DNA of 64,000 nt from Bacillus bingmayongensis (GCF_000299035.1 NZ_JH921518.1:220429-284428); one strand, 5' to 3'; positions 38,503 through 48,316 are shown, counted from the stretch's first letter. Program-made: numbers and translations. Notes: generated by a model not told the origin, from the sequence alone.

Positions 38503-40329
38503 TTATTTTTTTAAATGATAAGGCACAGTCGTAATAACTACATTTCTCTTATACAGCAAGAATGCACGAATTAATAAGCTCGATTGGTTATGAAGAATAT
38601 TGTGCCAGCCTTTTTTAGGAATAAATTGTGGTATTACTACAGTAACCCGATAATTTGATTCGCTAGCTTTATATTGAACCGTATCAATAAATTTGGTCAG
38701 CGGCTGAATAATACTTCTGTAATGAGAGTGCAGTGTCACCAGTCTAATCTCCGGCTGCCATTTCTTCCATTTTTCTTCGAATTTCTTCTCATCTTCTCTT
38801 TCAAAAGAAACGTAAACAGCTATGATCTGATCTGGTGAAAGGGATTTAGCGTAATTTAATGAATTCTCTACTACATGAGTCATGCCAGCAACAGGAACAA
38901 TAATTACATTCCCTTCAATCGGCAAAATTGGTTCACACGTTTTAAGACTTAATTGATCCCCTACCGCTTCATAATGCTTTTTAATTCGGTGAAAAACAAA
39001 AATGATGGCAGGTAAGAAAATTAAAACTGTCCAAACTTGTGCAAACTTGGTTAAAAAAAACATACTCATAACGATAAAACTAATAATAGCACCGATTAAA
39101 TTGATCGTTAATTTTAAAATCCATCCTTGAGGCTTTTCACGAATCCATTTAACCACCATTCCAGACTGGGACAACGTAAATGGAATAAACACGCCTACTG
39201 CATAAAGTGGAATAAGATGCTCTGTTTGCCCTTGGAAAGCAATAATTAAAAGAATTGAGGCAATTCCAAGGATAATAATACCGTTTGAATACCCTAATCG
39301 ATCTCCTCTAATCGTAAACATTCTCGGTATAAACTTATCTTTCGCAAGGTTAACTGCTAATAAAGGAAACGCAGAATAACCAGTGTTAGCAGCCAAAATT
39401 AATATTAAAGCTGTCGTACCTTGTATGAAAAAGTACATAAAGTTTCGACCAAATGTTTGCTCAGCAATTTGCGAAACGACTGTCACTTCTTTACTAGGAG
39501 TAATCCCATAATAATACGCTAAATATACAATTCCTGAAAATAATAACGCAAGTAAAGATCCCATCGCAAGCAATGTTTTCGCAGCATTATTGGGAGCTGG
39601 ATCTTTAAAGTTTGGAATTGCATTAGAAATCGCTTCAACGCCCGTTAAAGCAGAGCTACCTGATGCGAATGCTCTTAACAGTAAAAACAAACTAACACCT
39701 GCAACTGGTGTTCCAATTGGAGTATGCAAATCTGGTGAAACTTGACCCGTTACAATATTATATATTCCTACTCCAATTAATATAAATAATGCTAAAACGA
39801 ATAAATAAACTGGATATGCTAAAACTGAAGCTGATTCCGTTACACCTCTTAAGTTTAAGATCGTAATAAATAATACAAATACAATTGCAATGATTACATT
39901 ATGTTCATGTAAGCTAGGAAATGCAGATGTAATCGCATCTGTACCTGCCGATACACTTACTGCTACAGTTAAAATATAGTCTACTAATAAGGATCCTCCA
40001 GCTATTAATCCTGGATTAACCCCTAAATTTTCTTTTGATACTACATATGCTCCTCCGCCATGAGGATACGCAAAAATAATTTGTCTATAAGACAAAATTA
40101 AAGCTGTTAACAGAATTAATACTCCAATTGCAATCGGAATTGAATACCAAAATGCTAACGCACTCACTGTAGCTAGTGCAATTAATATTTGCTCTGGACC
40201 ATATGCCACTGATGATAAAGCATCAGAAGAAAGAATAGCTAATGCTTTCGTTTTGTTAAGTTTTTGCTCTCCTAATTCAGTTGACTTTAACGGTCTTCCA
40301 ATTAAAAATCTTTTTATAGATGAAACCAC
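38503..40329 (-). CDS. kimA: KimA-type potassium importer (APC superfamily)
   Basis: 608 residues from GTG at 40329. Twelve or so membrane segments of the amino acid-polyamine-cation fold occupy residues 25-450, with the N-terminal consensus KALAILSSDALSSVAYGPEQ and the YPHGGGAYVV loop typical of the B. subtilis KimA (YdaO) group. The cytosolic C-terminus (about 470-600) is the nucleotide-binding-like domain where c-di-AMP binds in KimA. High-affinity potassium uptake is the family role. The c-di-AMP riboswitch directly upstream strongly supports the assignment. Confidence 0.93.
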   Translation of the reverse strand: MVSSIKRFLIGRPLKSTELGEQKLNKTKALAILSSDALSSVAYGPEQILIALATVSALAFWYSIPIAIGVLILLTALILSYRQIIFAYPHGGGAYVVSKENLGVNPGLIAGGSLLVDYILTVAVSVSAGTDAITSAFPSLHEHNVIIAIVFVLFITILNLRGVTESASVLAYPVYLFVLALFILIGVGIYNIVTGQVSPDLHTPIGTPVAGVSLFLLLRAFASGSSALTGVEAISNAIPNFKDPAPNNAAKTLLAMGSLLALLFSGIVYLAYYYGITPSKEVTVVSQIAEQTFGRNFMYFFIQGTTALILILAANTGYSAFPLLAVNLAKDKFIPRMFTIRGDRLGYSNGIIILGIASILLIIAFQGQTEHLIPLYAVGVFIPFTLSQSGMVVKWIREKPQGWILKLTINLIGAIISFIVMSMFFLTKFAQVWTVLIFLPAIIFVFHRIKKHYEAVGDQLSLKTCEPILPIEGNVIIVPVAGMTHVVENSLNYAKSLSPDQIIAVYVSFEREDEKKFEEKWKKWQPEIRLVTLHSHYRSIIQPLTKFIDTVQYKASESNYRVTVVIPQFIPKKGWHNILHNQSSLLIRAFLLYKRNVVITTVPYHLKK

Positions 40330-40404
40330 TGCTGTCCACTCTCCAATAATTTTGTACGAACAATTCTCTGCTTGTTAAAACTAATAAACTATCTTTTCAG
40401 AAAA

Positions 40405-40446
40405 CAAAAAATGTCTACAAGCCCTAACAAATAAACTTGTAGACAT
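40405..40446 (-). terminator. Riboswitch expression-platform terminator
   Basis: ATGTCTACAAG / CTTGTAGACAT with a T run (40410-40405) on the minus strand, between the c-di-AMP aptamer and kimA. Confidence 0.88.
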
Positions 40447-40484
40447 CAATTTTTTTGTCGCACAAGCTCCACCTTCCTTCTCAA

Positions 40485-40617
40485 TATAACGCTTACGAGG
40501 TTAGCTGTCGGATTCGGGCCTATGAGTAGCCCTACCTTTTTCAAGGATTCACCCCTTGGATTATGCAATAATCCATAAAAACGGGTCCCCCGTACCATGC
40601 GGTTTCAGCGATTTAGA
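40485..40617 (-). ncRNA. c-di-AMP riboswitch (ydaO/yuaA class)
   Basis: Minus-strand core segments of this class are all present in order: ATCGCTGAAACCGC, GGTACGGGGGACCCG, GGGGTGAATCC, GGTAGGGCTACTC, GGCCCGAATCCGACAGC and CTCGTAAGCGT. Binding of c-di-AMP favours the terminator downstream and turns off kimA, so potassium uptake falls when c-di-AMP is high. Confidence 0.96.
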
Positions 40618-40936
40618 AATTTGAAACTGTGGATTATAATACTCCTTTATTTAAAAAAAGTAAACAAAAATTTTTAAACAATAGCTTAAATTTTTAGAAA
40701 TAGAAAAATTGCGATGATTATGTAGGATACTACTTCATAAACGAACATAATGCGTCATATCAAGTTTGACTAGAAAGGATGGTATATTTACATAAAATCA
40801 TTTTTTGTCTGATAAATTCTTAAATGAAATAATTGAAGAGCCTAATCAACTATACGGTGATCCCACAAAGGAACAAGATGATGTACGCACAAATAAAGAT
40901 AATGCATAATTTATTTCCGAACAAAAGGACGTTTCC

Positions 40937-41422
40937 TTATATAAACCTACTTAATATTTCTCCAGGTAATCCATCAATTTCACAAATTTTCTCTGATGTA
41001 AATCCTTGTTTTATTAAAATTTTTCTAGAAGGGATATTTTCTGGATCAATAATTGCTTTCAGTACGTTCAATTTTGTTTGCTTAGCTAATTCAATTAATT
41101 GTTTTGCAATTGTGGTACCATATCCTTTCCCCCAATAAGTAGGTAATATCATATAGCCAATTTCAGCTTCTTCTCTTTCTTTTTCATTTAAAGTGAAATG
41201 CCCAAGACCAATAAATTCATTCGTTACACTATCAGAAACTTTATATGAGCCATATAACTCATATTTTTCATTACGTTCTAATAACTTTTGATAGTTTACT
41301 TTGGCCTCTTTCAACGGAATCGCTCGTTCTGTAATTTGTGCCATAACTTGTTCATTAGATACTAATTGGAAGTAATCCTTAAAATCTGTCACTTCAAATT
41401 TCTTAAAGTTTAGTCGCTGCAT
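40937..41422 (-). CDS. GNAT family N-acetyltransferase, RimJ/RimL-like
   Basis: 161 residues from the ATG at 41422 behind GGAGGAA (an upstream ATG is not preceded by a ribosome binding site). The acetyl-CoA binding motif is YWGKGYGTTIAKQLIELA near residue 110, with the family ending IKQGFTSEKI. It belongs to the RimJ/RimL-like branch that modifies N-termini or small amines; the substrate is not predictable. Stands alone between the riboswitch region and a bcr1 copy. Confidence 0.88.
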   Translation of the reverse strand: MQRLNFKKFEVTDFKDYFQLVSNEQVMAQITERAIPLKEAKVNYQKLLERNEKYELYGSYKVSDSVTNEFIGLGHFTLNEKEREEAEIGYMILPTYWGKGYGTTIAKQLIELAKQTKLNVLKAIIDPENIPSRKILIKQGFTSEKICEIDGLPGEILSRFI

Positions 41423-41549
41423 TTTATTCCTCCAAACTTTCCATTTTATCAAATAGAAATTATCACTATTATTTTAAGTTAATCAGAAAAAGCCGATACT
41501 ATTTTTATAATATCGACTTTCAATTTTATTGTTCATAAATATCAGAATT

Positions 41550-41695
41550 ATAAAGTGAAAATTTAATCCGTAGGGGGGGTGATTACTATCCTACACTAAT
41601 CGGGCTTTTGCAGACAGTTGCTCCCTCCACATAACTTCTTTGCTTTCGTTAAATTTTGAGGTGAGAGTCTTACTATCAGCAAATAGTGGGATAAA
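41550..41695 (+). repeat. bcr1 repeat, copy 4 (diverged)
   Basis: About 146 bp, ATAAAGTGAAAATTTAATCC to AATAGTGGGATAAA, ATAAA at both ends. It has lost part of the ATCAGTGGGG/CCCACTGAT pairing and many point changes separate it from the other three copies. Confidence 0.8.
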
Positions 41696-41716
41696 ATATT
41701 GAATGTTCATATACAC

Positions 41717-41992
41717 TTACCTAATTTGTACTTTTTTATATCCATCTTCTTTTTCGAGACCATTCATTTTTAAATTCACATAATAAACCAATCTAAATAT
41801 AAACGGAAACAATAAAGAGCCTACAAGGGATGGAATGAATATGTCATTAAAAAGTGAGCCTATCCCAAAAAGAATCACCGCAAAAAAGTAGCCTACAACT
41901 GCACTCCAATAAACAAAACGTGCAAATTTAGTTTGGAACGTCTCACCTTTTTTGCAAGGTTTACCAAACATAACTTGGACAAATTTAATCAA
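41717..41992 (-). CDS. Small two-helix membrane protein
   Basis: 91 residues from a TTG at 41992 behind GAGGGGGGA. Two hydrophobic segments (about 28-47 and 53-72) and a basic C-terminus (KKVQIR). No family recognised. The ribosome binding site and codon use support a real gene. Confidence 0.6.
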   Translation of the reverse strand: MIKFVQVMFGKPCKKGETFQTKFARFVYWSAVVGYFFAVILFGIGSLFNDIFIPSLVGSLLFPFIFRLVYYVNLKMNGLEKEDGYKKVQIR

Positions 41993-42144
41993 TGTAATCC
42001 CCCCTCCTTATAACAACCAATTTTCTTCTCCTTATACAGTAGCTTGTTTCAAGAGACAAAAGCCAATTATATCTCATTTACAGTAATTCACTACATCACA
42101 CCAGCAGGCCTAGGACTCTCTCTATGGACTGTTTAAACTTTCTC

Positions 42145-43059
42145 TTACAACGTCTCTTCATAAATCTTTAAATTTTGATAAATAATTTTTAACATCGGCG
42201 CATCTATATGGAATTGCTTTGCTAATTTCAATAAATATCCTTGTAAGTACTCCACTTCGATGAATGAACCTTTTTCCATATCTCGCTGCATAGAAGATTT
42301 CATATCATAGGAAATCTTATCAATCGTCTTTATATGTTCTTCAACAATATGATCATGAATTGGGGCTCCCGATGCTCTCATAATCTGTGCTGCTTCTTCA
42401 AATAAATTCCGAATCAAGTCCCGGCCCCCATCACTTTCACGGATTGGTCCTATTGGTGCGCGCATTAGCGTAGTCACGCCTGACATAACAGTAATAAATA
42501 AGTATTTATGCCACATATCTTGCACAATATGATTACTCAAAACAAAACTTGCTTTTGTACCCTTTAAGGTATCGGCAATCCTATGTATTCGCTCTGTATG
42601 TAGATGTTTAATTTCCCCAAATACAAATCGGTCAGCAGAGCTAGTTTGAACAACATCTCCCTCGCCGTTTAATGTTGTTTCAATAAAACACAAACCTCCA
42701 ATAACTTTATCCTCACCAAATACTCGTTGTAATGCAGATAGATGGGCTATACCATTTAGTAGTGGTATAATAATTGTGTTCTCACCAACAAATGGCTTCA
42801 AATCGTTTATGGCTTCTTCTAAATGATAAGTTTTTGTTGAAAATAAAATTAAATCAAATGGGGCTACTGATTCAGTTTTTGTTATTAATTGTGGTATGAA
42901 AGAGAAATCTCCATTTATACTACGAAGGACTAAACCATTTTTTTTAAGCTGTTGTTTTCGTCCACTACGAACAAGAAAAGTAACATCTTCCCCTTTTTCT
43001 ACTAAGCGACCTCCAAAATATCCTCCGACTCCTCCAGCCCCTAATACTAAAATACGCAT
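42145..43059 (-). CDS. panE: 2-dehydropantoate 2-reductase
   Basis: 304 residues from the ATG at 43059 behind AGGGGAG. NADPH-dependent reduction of ketopantoate to pantoate in coenzyme A synthesis. Rossmann motif GAGGVGGYFGG at residues 7-17; the catalytic lysine region KTYHLEEA and the C-terminal domain helix with DKISYDMKSSMQRDMEKGS are present. B. cereus group genomes carry more than one panE-like gene, so the name is by family. Confidence 0.88.
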   Translation of the reverse strand: MRILVLGAGGVGGYFGGRLVEKGEDVTFLVRSGRKQQLKKNGLVLRSINGDFSFIPQLITKTESVAPFDLILFSTKTYHLEEAINDLKPFVGENTIIIPLLNGIAHLSALQRVFGEDKVIGGLCFIETTLNGEGDVVQTSSADRFVFGEIKHLHTERIHRIADTLKGTKASFVLSNHIVQDMWHKYLFITVMSGVTTLMRAPIGPIRESDGGRDLIRNLFEEAAQIMRASGAPIHDHIVEEHIKTIDKISYDMKSSMQRDMEKGSFIEVEYLQGYLLKLAKQFHIDAPMLKIIYQNLKIYEETL

Positions 43060-43294
43060 ATAGAACTCCCCTTTTCCAAACATGAAATTTCACTTTATTG
43101 CAGCATAACTATATTATACATCTGACCCACAAAATAGACAGAAGATTCAACCTCTTGTTGAGGTTTTATTTTAACTAAGTCTATATAATAATAGTCATCA
43201 TTTTATTAACGAATAAATTCGTAGTATTTCAATTCAAAAAGTTATGTATTATTAAATTAGAAACTAATTGTATAGTTAGAAAGGATGAGAAAAA

Positions 43295-43840
43295 ATGCAA
43301 TATCCAATGTTCTTATCTAAGAGATTAACAATACGCCCATTTGAATTAAATGATGCTCCTAAAGTTCAAGAATTAGCAGGAGATAAAGAAGTTGCGAAAA
43401 CTACTACAATTATTCCTCATCCTTATCCAGATAGCTGGGCAGAAGAGTGGATTACCTCTACTCATACAGCTATGGATAAAGGAGACAGTTTTCACTTTGC
43501 AATGGTTAATGAGCAAAATATACTCATCGGTTGCATATACCTTTTTATCAATAAAAAACATAATAAAGGAGAATTAGGATACTGGATAGGTAAATCATAT
43601 TGGGGTAAAGGCTACTGCACTGAAGCCGGTCAGGTCATCGTTACATATGCATTTGAAGAATTAAAGCTCAATCGAATTTATGCTGATGCTTTCGCTAAAA
43701 ATCCTGCCTCCTCTAAAGTCATGCAAAAATTAGGATTGAAACATGAAGGAACATTTAAACAAAGTTGTTTGTACTGGGGAGTGTATGAAGATACTGTCGT
43801 TTATGGTTTAACAAGATCTGATTATAACAAGAGTAAGTAG
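43295..43840 (+). CDS. GNAT acetyltransferase, RimJ/RimL type
   Basis: 181 residues from an ATG behind GAAAGGATG. The family signatures RLTIRPFELNDA, GYWIGKSYWGKGYCTEA (acetyl-CoA loop) and FAKNPASSKVMQKLGLKHEG are complete. RimJ/RimL-like enzymes acetylate protein N-termini or small amines. Divergent from panE. Followed 90 bp later by the YfbM-family gene in the same direction. Confidence 0.92.
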   Translation: MQYPMFLSKRLTIRPFELNDAPKVQELAGDKEVAKTTTIIPHPYPDSWAEEWITSTHTAMDKGDSFHFAMVNEQNILIGCIYLFINKKHNKGELGYWIGKSYWGKGYCTEAGQVIVTYAFEELKLNRIYADAFAKNPASSKVMQKLGLKHEGTFKQSCLYWGVYEDTVVYGLTRSDYNKSK

Positions 43841-43929
43841 CTGCTCTTCTTTACTTTCCAAATGTTGGAGCAAATAGCTACATTAAAAATGATATACTAA
43901 ATTCAAAACCTTTAGAGGAGCTGGCTATT

Positions 43930-44391
43930 ATGGGGATGATCGGACAGTATATACTAGTTACAAATGAGGAATTAAGTAAAATCAAAAATAAAAAGTTGGA
44001 TATTTATTTTAAAGAATCTGATTTAGATATCGATAAGTCATGGCAATTACTTCATTTTATTTTATGTGGTGAAATTGGCGGAGGCGAACCGCCAATTGGG
44101 CATGTCGTACCACTGAATGATTCCATCATAGATAACGATTCTCTCGGTACGTTTTACCTTACAGCTAGTGAAGTCGAAGAGGCTTATTCTGCAATAAAAG
44201 ATTTAAGTGAATCTGATTTTAACAACATGTACAACTTTCAAGAATTAATGGATGAACAACTTTATCCACTTGTTGAAGATGATGATTCAGATGAAATATT
44301 AGAATATACCTATAATTACTTTTTAGAAATTCAAGAACTATATAAACAAGCTGTTTCAAACAAGCAATGTGTAATTTTTTTCATTATCTAA
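43930..44391 (+). CDS. YfbM family protein (DUF1877)
   Basis: 153 residues. The family start MGMIGQYILVTNEEL and the block LDIDKSWQLLHFILCG are both typical of DUF1877/YfbM, a cytoplasmic family of unknown biochemical role often found near toxin-immunity loci. C-terminal part is acidic (EDDDSDEILEY). ATG behind GAGGAG. A terminator follows immediately. Confidence 0.85.
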   Translation: MGMIGQYILVTNEELSKIKNKKLDIYFKESDLDIDKSWQLLHFILCGEIGGGEPPIGHVVPLNDSIIDNDSLGTFYLTASEVEEAYSAIKDLSESDFNNMYNFQELMDEQLYPLVEDDDSDEILEYTYNYFLEIQELYKQAVSNKQCVIFFII

Positions 44392-44393
44392 AT

Positions 44394-44434
44394 AAAAAAA
44401 CGGATCCTCTCTTTTACGATAAGATCCGTTTTTA
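44394..44434. terminator. Bidirectional terminator
   Basis: AAACGGATC / GATCCGTTT stem between converging yfbM-type gene and trhO. Confidence 0.8.
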
Positions 44435-44447
44435 ATCAAGTGAAATA

Positions 44448-45422
44448 TTATCCTAATTTCACTTGATTTTCTGCTTCAATTTTTTCTAATGCAATAGCTA
44501 CTTGCTCTTCTGTTAATTCATGTTCTTTCACATAACGATTACGTGGGTGCACGCGGCATTCATGTGAACAAGCACGTAAATATTTCTGTTCATTTTCTTC
44601 TGAACATAAGATTTGTTTGTTACATTCCGGATTCGCACAATTTACATAGCGCTCACATGGCTCATTTGTAAAGTGGTCTTTACCAACGATAACATGTTCT
44701 TTTTGGTTCACAGGAACACCAATACGCTCATCGAATACGTAACATTGCCCATCCCAAAGTTCGCCTTGTACTTCAGGGTCTTTTCCGTACGTTACAATTC
44801 CACCATGAAGCTGACTTACGTCTTCAAAACCTTCTCGAACTAACCAGCCTGAAAATTTCTCACAACGGATACCGCCCGTACAATACGTTAAAATCTTTTT
44901 ACCTTCAAGAATCTCTTTATTTTCATCGATCCAGTCTGGCAATTCACGGAATGATTTAATGTCCGGCTTAATCGCACCTCTAAAATGCCCTAAATCAAAT
45001 TCATAATCATTTCTTGCATCAATTACAACTGTATTTTCTTGCTGCATTGCTTCATAAAACTCTTTTGGCTCTAAATATTTTCCTGTTGTTTCTTTTGGAT
45101 TAATATCGTCATGTAATCGAAGTGTAACAAGCTCTTTACGCGGACGTACATGCATCTTTTTGAACGCATGCCCATCAGCTTCATCCACTTTAAAAACGAT
45201 TCCAGCAAAACGTGGGTCGTTTTTCATTGCTTCCATATATTTCTCTGTTTGTTCAACAGTACCTGAAGCAGTTCCGTTAATTCCCTCTTCTGCCACAAGA
45301 ATTCTTCCTTTTAATTCAAGTGAATTACAAAATTCTAAATGCTGAGCTGCAAACTCTTCCGGATTCTCAATTGTAGTGTACATGTAGTACAGTAACACTC
45401 TATACGGTTTCGTATTTAACAT
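44448..45422 (-). CDS. trhO: tRNA uridine(34) hydroxylase, rhodanese family
   Basis: 324 residues. TrhO (YceA/YbfQ family) forms 5-hydroxyuridine at the wobble position of certain tRNAs. An N-terminal acylphosphatase-like domain (about 1-95, [14 protein letters not shown]) is followed by a rhodanese domain (about 120-215) with the catalytic cysteine in [12 protein letters not shown] cysteine-rich C-terminal domain ([15 protein letters not shown] ... ACSHECR) completes the family architecture. Confidence 0.95.
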   Translation of the reverse strand: MLNTKPYRVLLYYMYTTIENPEEFAAQHLEFCNSLELKGRILVAEEGINGTASGTVEQTEKYMEAMKNDPRFAGIVFKVDEADGHAFKKMHVRPRKELVTLRLHDDINPKETTGKYLEPKEFYEAMQQENTVVIDARNDYEFDLGHFRGAIKPDIKSFRELPDWIDENKEILEGKKILTYCTGGIRCEKFSGWLVREGFEDVSQLHGGIVTYGKDPEVQGELWDGQCYVFDERIGVPVNQKEHVIVGKDHFTNEPCERYVNCANPECNKQILCSEENEQKYLRACSHECRVHPRNRYVKEHELTEEQVAIALEKIEAENQVKLG

Positions 45423-45833
45423 GTTGTTTCTACCACCTATCTAAGTCAATATTTTAAAATCATGTATAAGTTAACGATCATATCGGAACATATAAGAATA
45501 AGAAAAGATATGTTAACTATTGTTCAAATAACTTTCTCCTATTTACAATGTTTTCCCATAAGTTAACGCAAATGAAAAACGAGATTACATAACAATCCAC
45601 TACGGTTGCGATGTAATCCCAATATATTATATAACATACAAATCGGTTTCCAGCAATTAATATGCTATAACCCCTATTTTACAATTGAAAAACACCCTTT
45701 TCCATTCCATATTATAGGTCAATTTTCTTCATTCTCCTAAAATCCCAAAAGTTACAACTGTATGTTAGCTGTTTTATTTATTTTGGTTACATAGTTATTT
45801 CAAGTACACCTTTTGTTGTATAAAGTCATATAA

Positions 45834-45849
45834 TTTGCATTAAGGAAAC
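45834..45849 (+). promoter_or_regulatory. MntR box upstream of mntH
   Basis: TTTGCATTAAGGAAAC is nearly identical to the B. subtilis MntR operator of mntH (TTTGCATGAGGGAAAC). It lies 110 bp upstream of the mntH start, so MntR with Mn2+ should repress the transporter. Upstream, the gap 45423-45833 shows only a hairpin GATTACAT/ATGTAATC at 45585-45618. Confidence 0.8.
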
Positions 45850-45959
45850 ACTTATGTTCAAATAAAAACATCAACTAAAATATCTGAATGTATTGAAATA
45901 AAATAGAAGAATAAATACAATAATTGCATCAAGCTAAGAAACTAAAGGGGAAGACTATT

Positions 45960-47258
45960 ATGAATAAAGGTATAACAAAAGATGAACAAATCCCTTCGCA
46001 AAGTACAACAGTTCAATCTGCTCATCTAGCTTTAAGTGGTGAAACAAAAGGATTAAAAAGATTATTACCCTTTTTAGGACCTGCTTTTATTGCTTCTGTT
46101 GCTTATATTGATCCAGGGAACTTCGCTACAAATATTGCAGCGGGATCACAATACGGTTATTTATTACTTTGGGTGATTCTAGCTTCCAATTTAATGGCCG
46201 TATTAATTCAGTCTCTATCAGCAAAACTCGGGATTGCTACTGGTAAAAACCTTCCTGAAGTTGCTCGCGAACATTTTCCAAAACCCGTTTCAATCGGTTT
46301 ATGGATACAAGGTGAACTCGTTATTATGGCTACTGACTTAGCTGAATTTATCGGCGCCGCTTTAGGTCTATATTTACTGTTCGGTATCCCAATGTTACCC
46401 GCTGCTTTAATTACAGCAGTCGGATCATTCATTATACTTGAATTCCAGCGTAGAGGCTTTCGTCCATTAGAAGCTGTTATTACAGGGATGGTCTTTATTG
46501 TTGTTGTTGCATTTGGTGTACAAGTATTTTATGCGAAACCAGAACTAAGCCCCCTTCTTTCAGGACTATTTATTCCTAAATTTCAAGGTGTAGATAGTAT
46601 TTTACTTGCAGCTGGGATTTTAGGTGCAACAGTAATGCCACATGCGATTTATCTACATTCTGCTTTAACGCAGCGCCGCGTAGTCGGAACAACAGATGAA
46701 CAGCGTAAAAAGATTTTCCATTTTGAATTCATTGATATCATTATTGCAATGGTGATTGCTGGAGCGATTAATGCAAGTATGCTAATTGTAGCAGCTGCCT
46801 TGTTCTTCAAAAACGGATTACATGTTGAAGATTTAGACGTTGCTTTTAATGAATTTAGCAATTTAGTTGGACCTGTATCAGCGAGCCTTTTTGGAATTGG
46901 ATTGTTAGCTGCTGGTTTATCTAGTTCTTCCGTCGGTACAATGTCCGGTGATATTATTATGCAAGGATTTATCCGCATGCATATTCCTTTATATTTAAGA
47001 AGATTTATAACAATGATTCCACCACTTGTTATTATCGCTTTAGGTGTAAATCCAACTTACGCCCTTGTCATGAGTCAGGTCGTTTTATCATTTGGTATTG
47101 CATTTGCATTAGTACCTCTCATTATGTTTACAAGTAGCAAAAAGATTATGGGTATTCTAGTCAATCATCGTATTACCAGCGCAATTGCCTGGTTAATTGC
47201 CGGGCTCGTTATTGCTTTAAATATTTTCTTACTGTATCAAACATTTACTGGGCAATAA
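45960..47258 (+). CDS. mntH: Manganese transporter MntH, Nramp family
   Basis: 432 residues from the ATG at 45960 behind AAAGGGG; the upstream in-frame ATG at 45924 has no ribosome binding site. About eleven membrane segments. The Nramp metal-binding motif DPGN sits in AYIDPGNFATNIAAGSQYG on the first helix, and MPHAIYLHSAL supplies the second metal-binding helix. Proton-coupled uptake of Mn2+. Regulated by MntR through the box upstream. Confidence 0.96.
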   Translation: MNKGITKDEQIPSQSTTVQSAHLALSGETKGLKRLLPFLGPAFIASVAYIDPGNFATNIAAGSQYGYLLLWVILASNLMAVLIQSLSAKLGIATGKNLPEVAREHFPKPVSIGLWIQGELVIMATDLAEFIGAALGLYLLFGIPMLPAALITAVGSFIILEFQRRGFRPLEAVITGMVFIVVVAFGVQVFYAKPELSPLLSGLFIPKFQGVDSILLAAGILGATVMPHAIYLHSALTQRRVVGTTDEQRKKIFHFEFIDIIIAMVIAGAINASMLIVAAALFFKNGLHVEDLDVAFNEFSNLVGPVSASLFGIGLLAAGLSSSSVGTMSGDIIMQGFIRMHIPLYLRRFITMIPPLVIIALGVNPTYALVMSQVVLSFGIAFALVPLIMFTSSKKIMGILVNHRITSAIAWLIAGLVIALNIFLLYQTFTGQ

Positions 47259-47259
47259 G

Positions 47260-47300
47260 AAAGAGGGTATCGTACGAATATATACGATACCCTCTTTTTA
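47260..47300. terminator. Terminator after mntH
   Basis: AAGAGGGTATCGT / ACGATACCCTCTT with a T run on the plus strand. Confidence 0.88.
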
Positions 47301-47314
47301 TTTTAATTTTCACA

Positions 47315-47475
47315 AGACAAATAGCCAGTTGAATGTCATTCTTCTCTAAAATATCTAATGCCTCTACCCCATTATAAGCTCTTAAAACTTTAAATCCGTC
47401 TTGTTTCAAGTGCACTTCAATTAATTGAACAATATCTGCGTCATCATCTACGATTAATATAGATTTTTGTTTCAT
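47315..47475 (-). pseudogene. Truncated response regulator
   Basis: The first ~52 codons are a good OmpR-type receiver start (MKQKSILIVDDDADIVQLIE, then VLRAYNGVEALDILEKNDI). Right before the phospho-acceptor segment that should read DIMMP, homology ends and the frame runs through the opposite strand of the mntH terminator to a stop at 47245. So the phosphorylation site, rest of the receiver and the DNA-binding domain are gone. ATG start is intact. Confidence 0.8.
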
Positions 47476-47641
47476 AGTCCATCCTCTTCACTATATGGAT
47501 ATATCTCCGTAAACTTTTATGTACATATTCTTCGAATATCATCCAAACCTTTAATTTTCAAACATATCACGCATTAAATGTTCACTGTACATAAAAGTTT
47601 TTCTGTACATAAATAGGACGCTCACGATAAAATGTGTACAT

Positions 47642-47752
47642 GTTGATTTGAAATAAAGTCGTACCGGTTTGAAGAAAGTTGCACCGTTTATAAAAAAGTT
47701 ACGATGATTTGAAAAAAGTTTAACCGTTTTAGAGGAAGATTTTTTAAGAAAA
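47642..47752 (+). repeat. 20-nt periodic A-rich tandem repeats, array 1
   Basis: Four consecutive 20-base units begin with GT and end in an A-rich run: GTCGTACCGGTTTGAAGAAA (47658), GTTGCACCGTTTATAAAAAA (47678), GTTACGATGATTTGAAAAAA (47698) and GTTTAACCGTTTTAGAGGAA (47718), with partial units on either side. Two related units occur inverted at about 47783-47805 and 47844-47866 (GATCAAACTTTTTTCAAA). Short CTGTACATAAA repeats precede them at 47585-47612. No gene overlaps; small open frames here are shadows. Confidence 0.75.
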
Positions 47753-48152
47753 CATTGTTGTAGCATGGTTTATAAAAACTTTTGATCGAACTTTTTTATA
47801 AAATTTGTATACTAATTCACAATAATTATGCTGTTTTTGATCAAACTTTTTTCAAATGCTACACAATATATATATAAATAATCTAAGTATGATTTATGTA
47901 CTTAATAAAGCACTACATTGAACAAGCACCTTCTCTACTATTGCATATTATTCTGGTACTGTTCACTCCCAAATACTAATATTCTCTATTTACTAGACAG
48001 ATAGTTCTTAATTATACTAAAGTAAACAGCAGAATATGTCCGAATAATTAATTGTAGCGCACCTTGAAATATTAGATAGCTAAATTTTAATGCCTACTTA
48101 TTCAATGATGTATTGAAGTAGTTTTATAACGCTTTTATATGATGGTGTCATG

Positions 48153-48245
48153 AGTTCTAATTGTCTTATTAAAAAAATGTTTTAGACTATAGAAAAAAGT
48201 ATTTGACTATTAAAAAATAGTTCTAGACTGAAAAGAAGCTTTCTG
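48153..48245 (+). repeat. A-rich repeats, array 2
   Basis: Units GTTTTAGACTATAGAAAAAA, GTATTTGACTATTAAAAAAT and GTTCTAGACTGAAAAGAA follow one another with a period of 18-21 bases. They share the GT start and A-rich end of array 1 but have a TAGACTAT core instead. Confidence 0.55.
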
Positions 48246-48286
48246 TACCTAAAGGCGAATGTGTTGGAAGACAGCAGCGTATAAGA

Positions 48287-48316
48287 AAACCGCCTGTGAG
48301 GGCGGTCAATTTTTTA
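48287..48316. terminator. Terminator between array 2 and lipoprotein gene
   Basis: ACCGCC / GGCGGT stem with a T run on the plus strand; could serve the minus-strand lipoprotein gene too. The gap 47476-48384 has no convincing gene. Confidence 0.5.

Noticed and set aside
43083-43100. bcr1 left end on the minus strand upstream of panE
   Set aside because: Only about 13 bases (ATAAAGTGAAA) match and nothing follows; likely chance in AT-rich sequence.
47642-47752. CRISPR array
   Set aside because: The units follow each other directly with no spacers and vary in sequence; no cas genes nearby.
47551-47766. Minus-strand 71-codon frame in the repeat region
   Set aside because: Produced by the 20-nt repeats; no ribosome binding site or homology.
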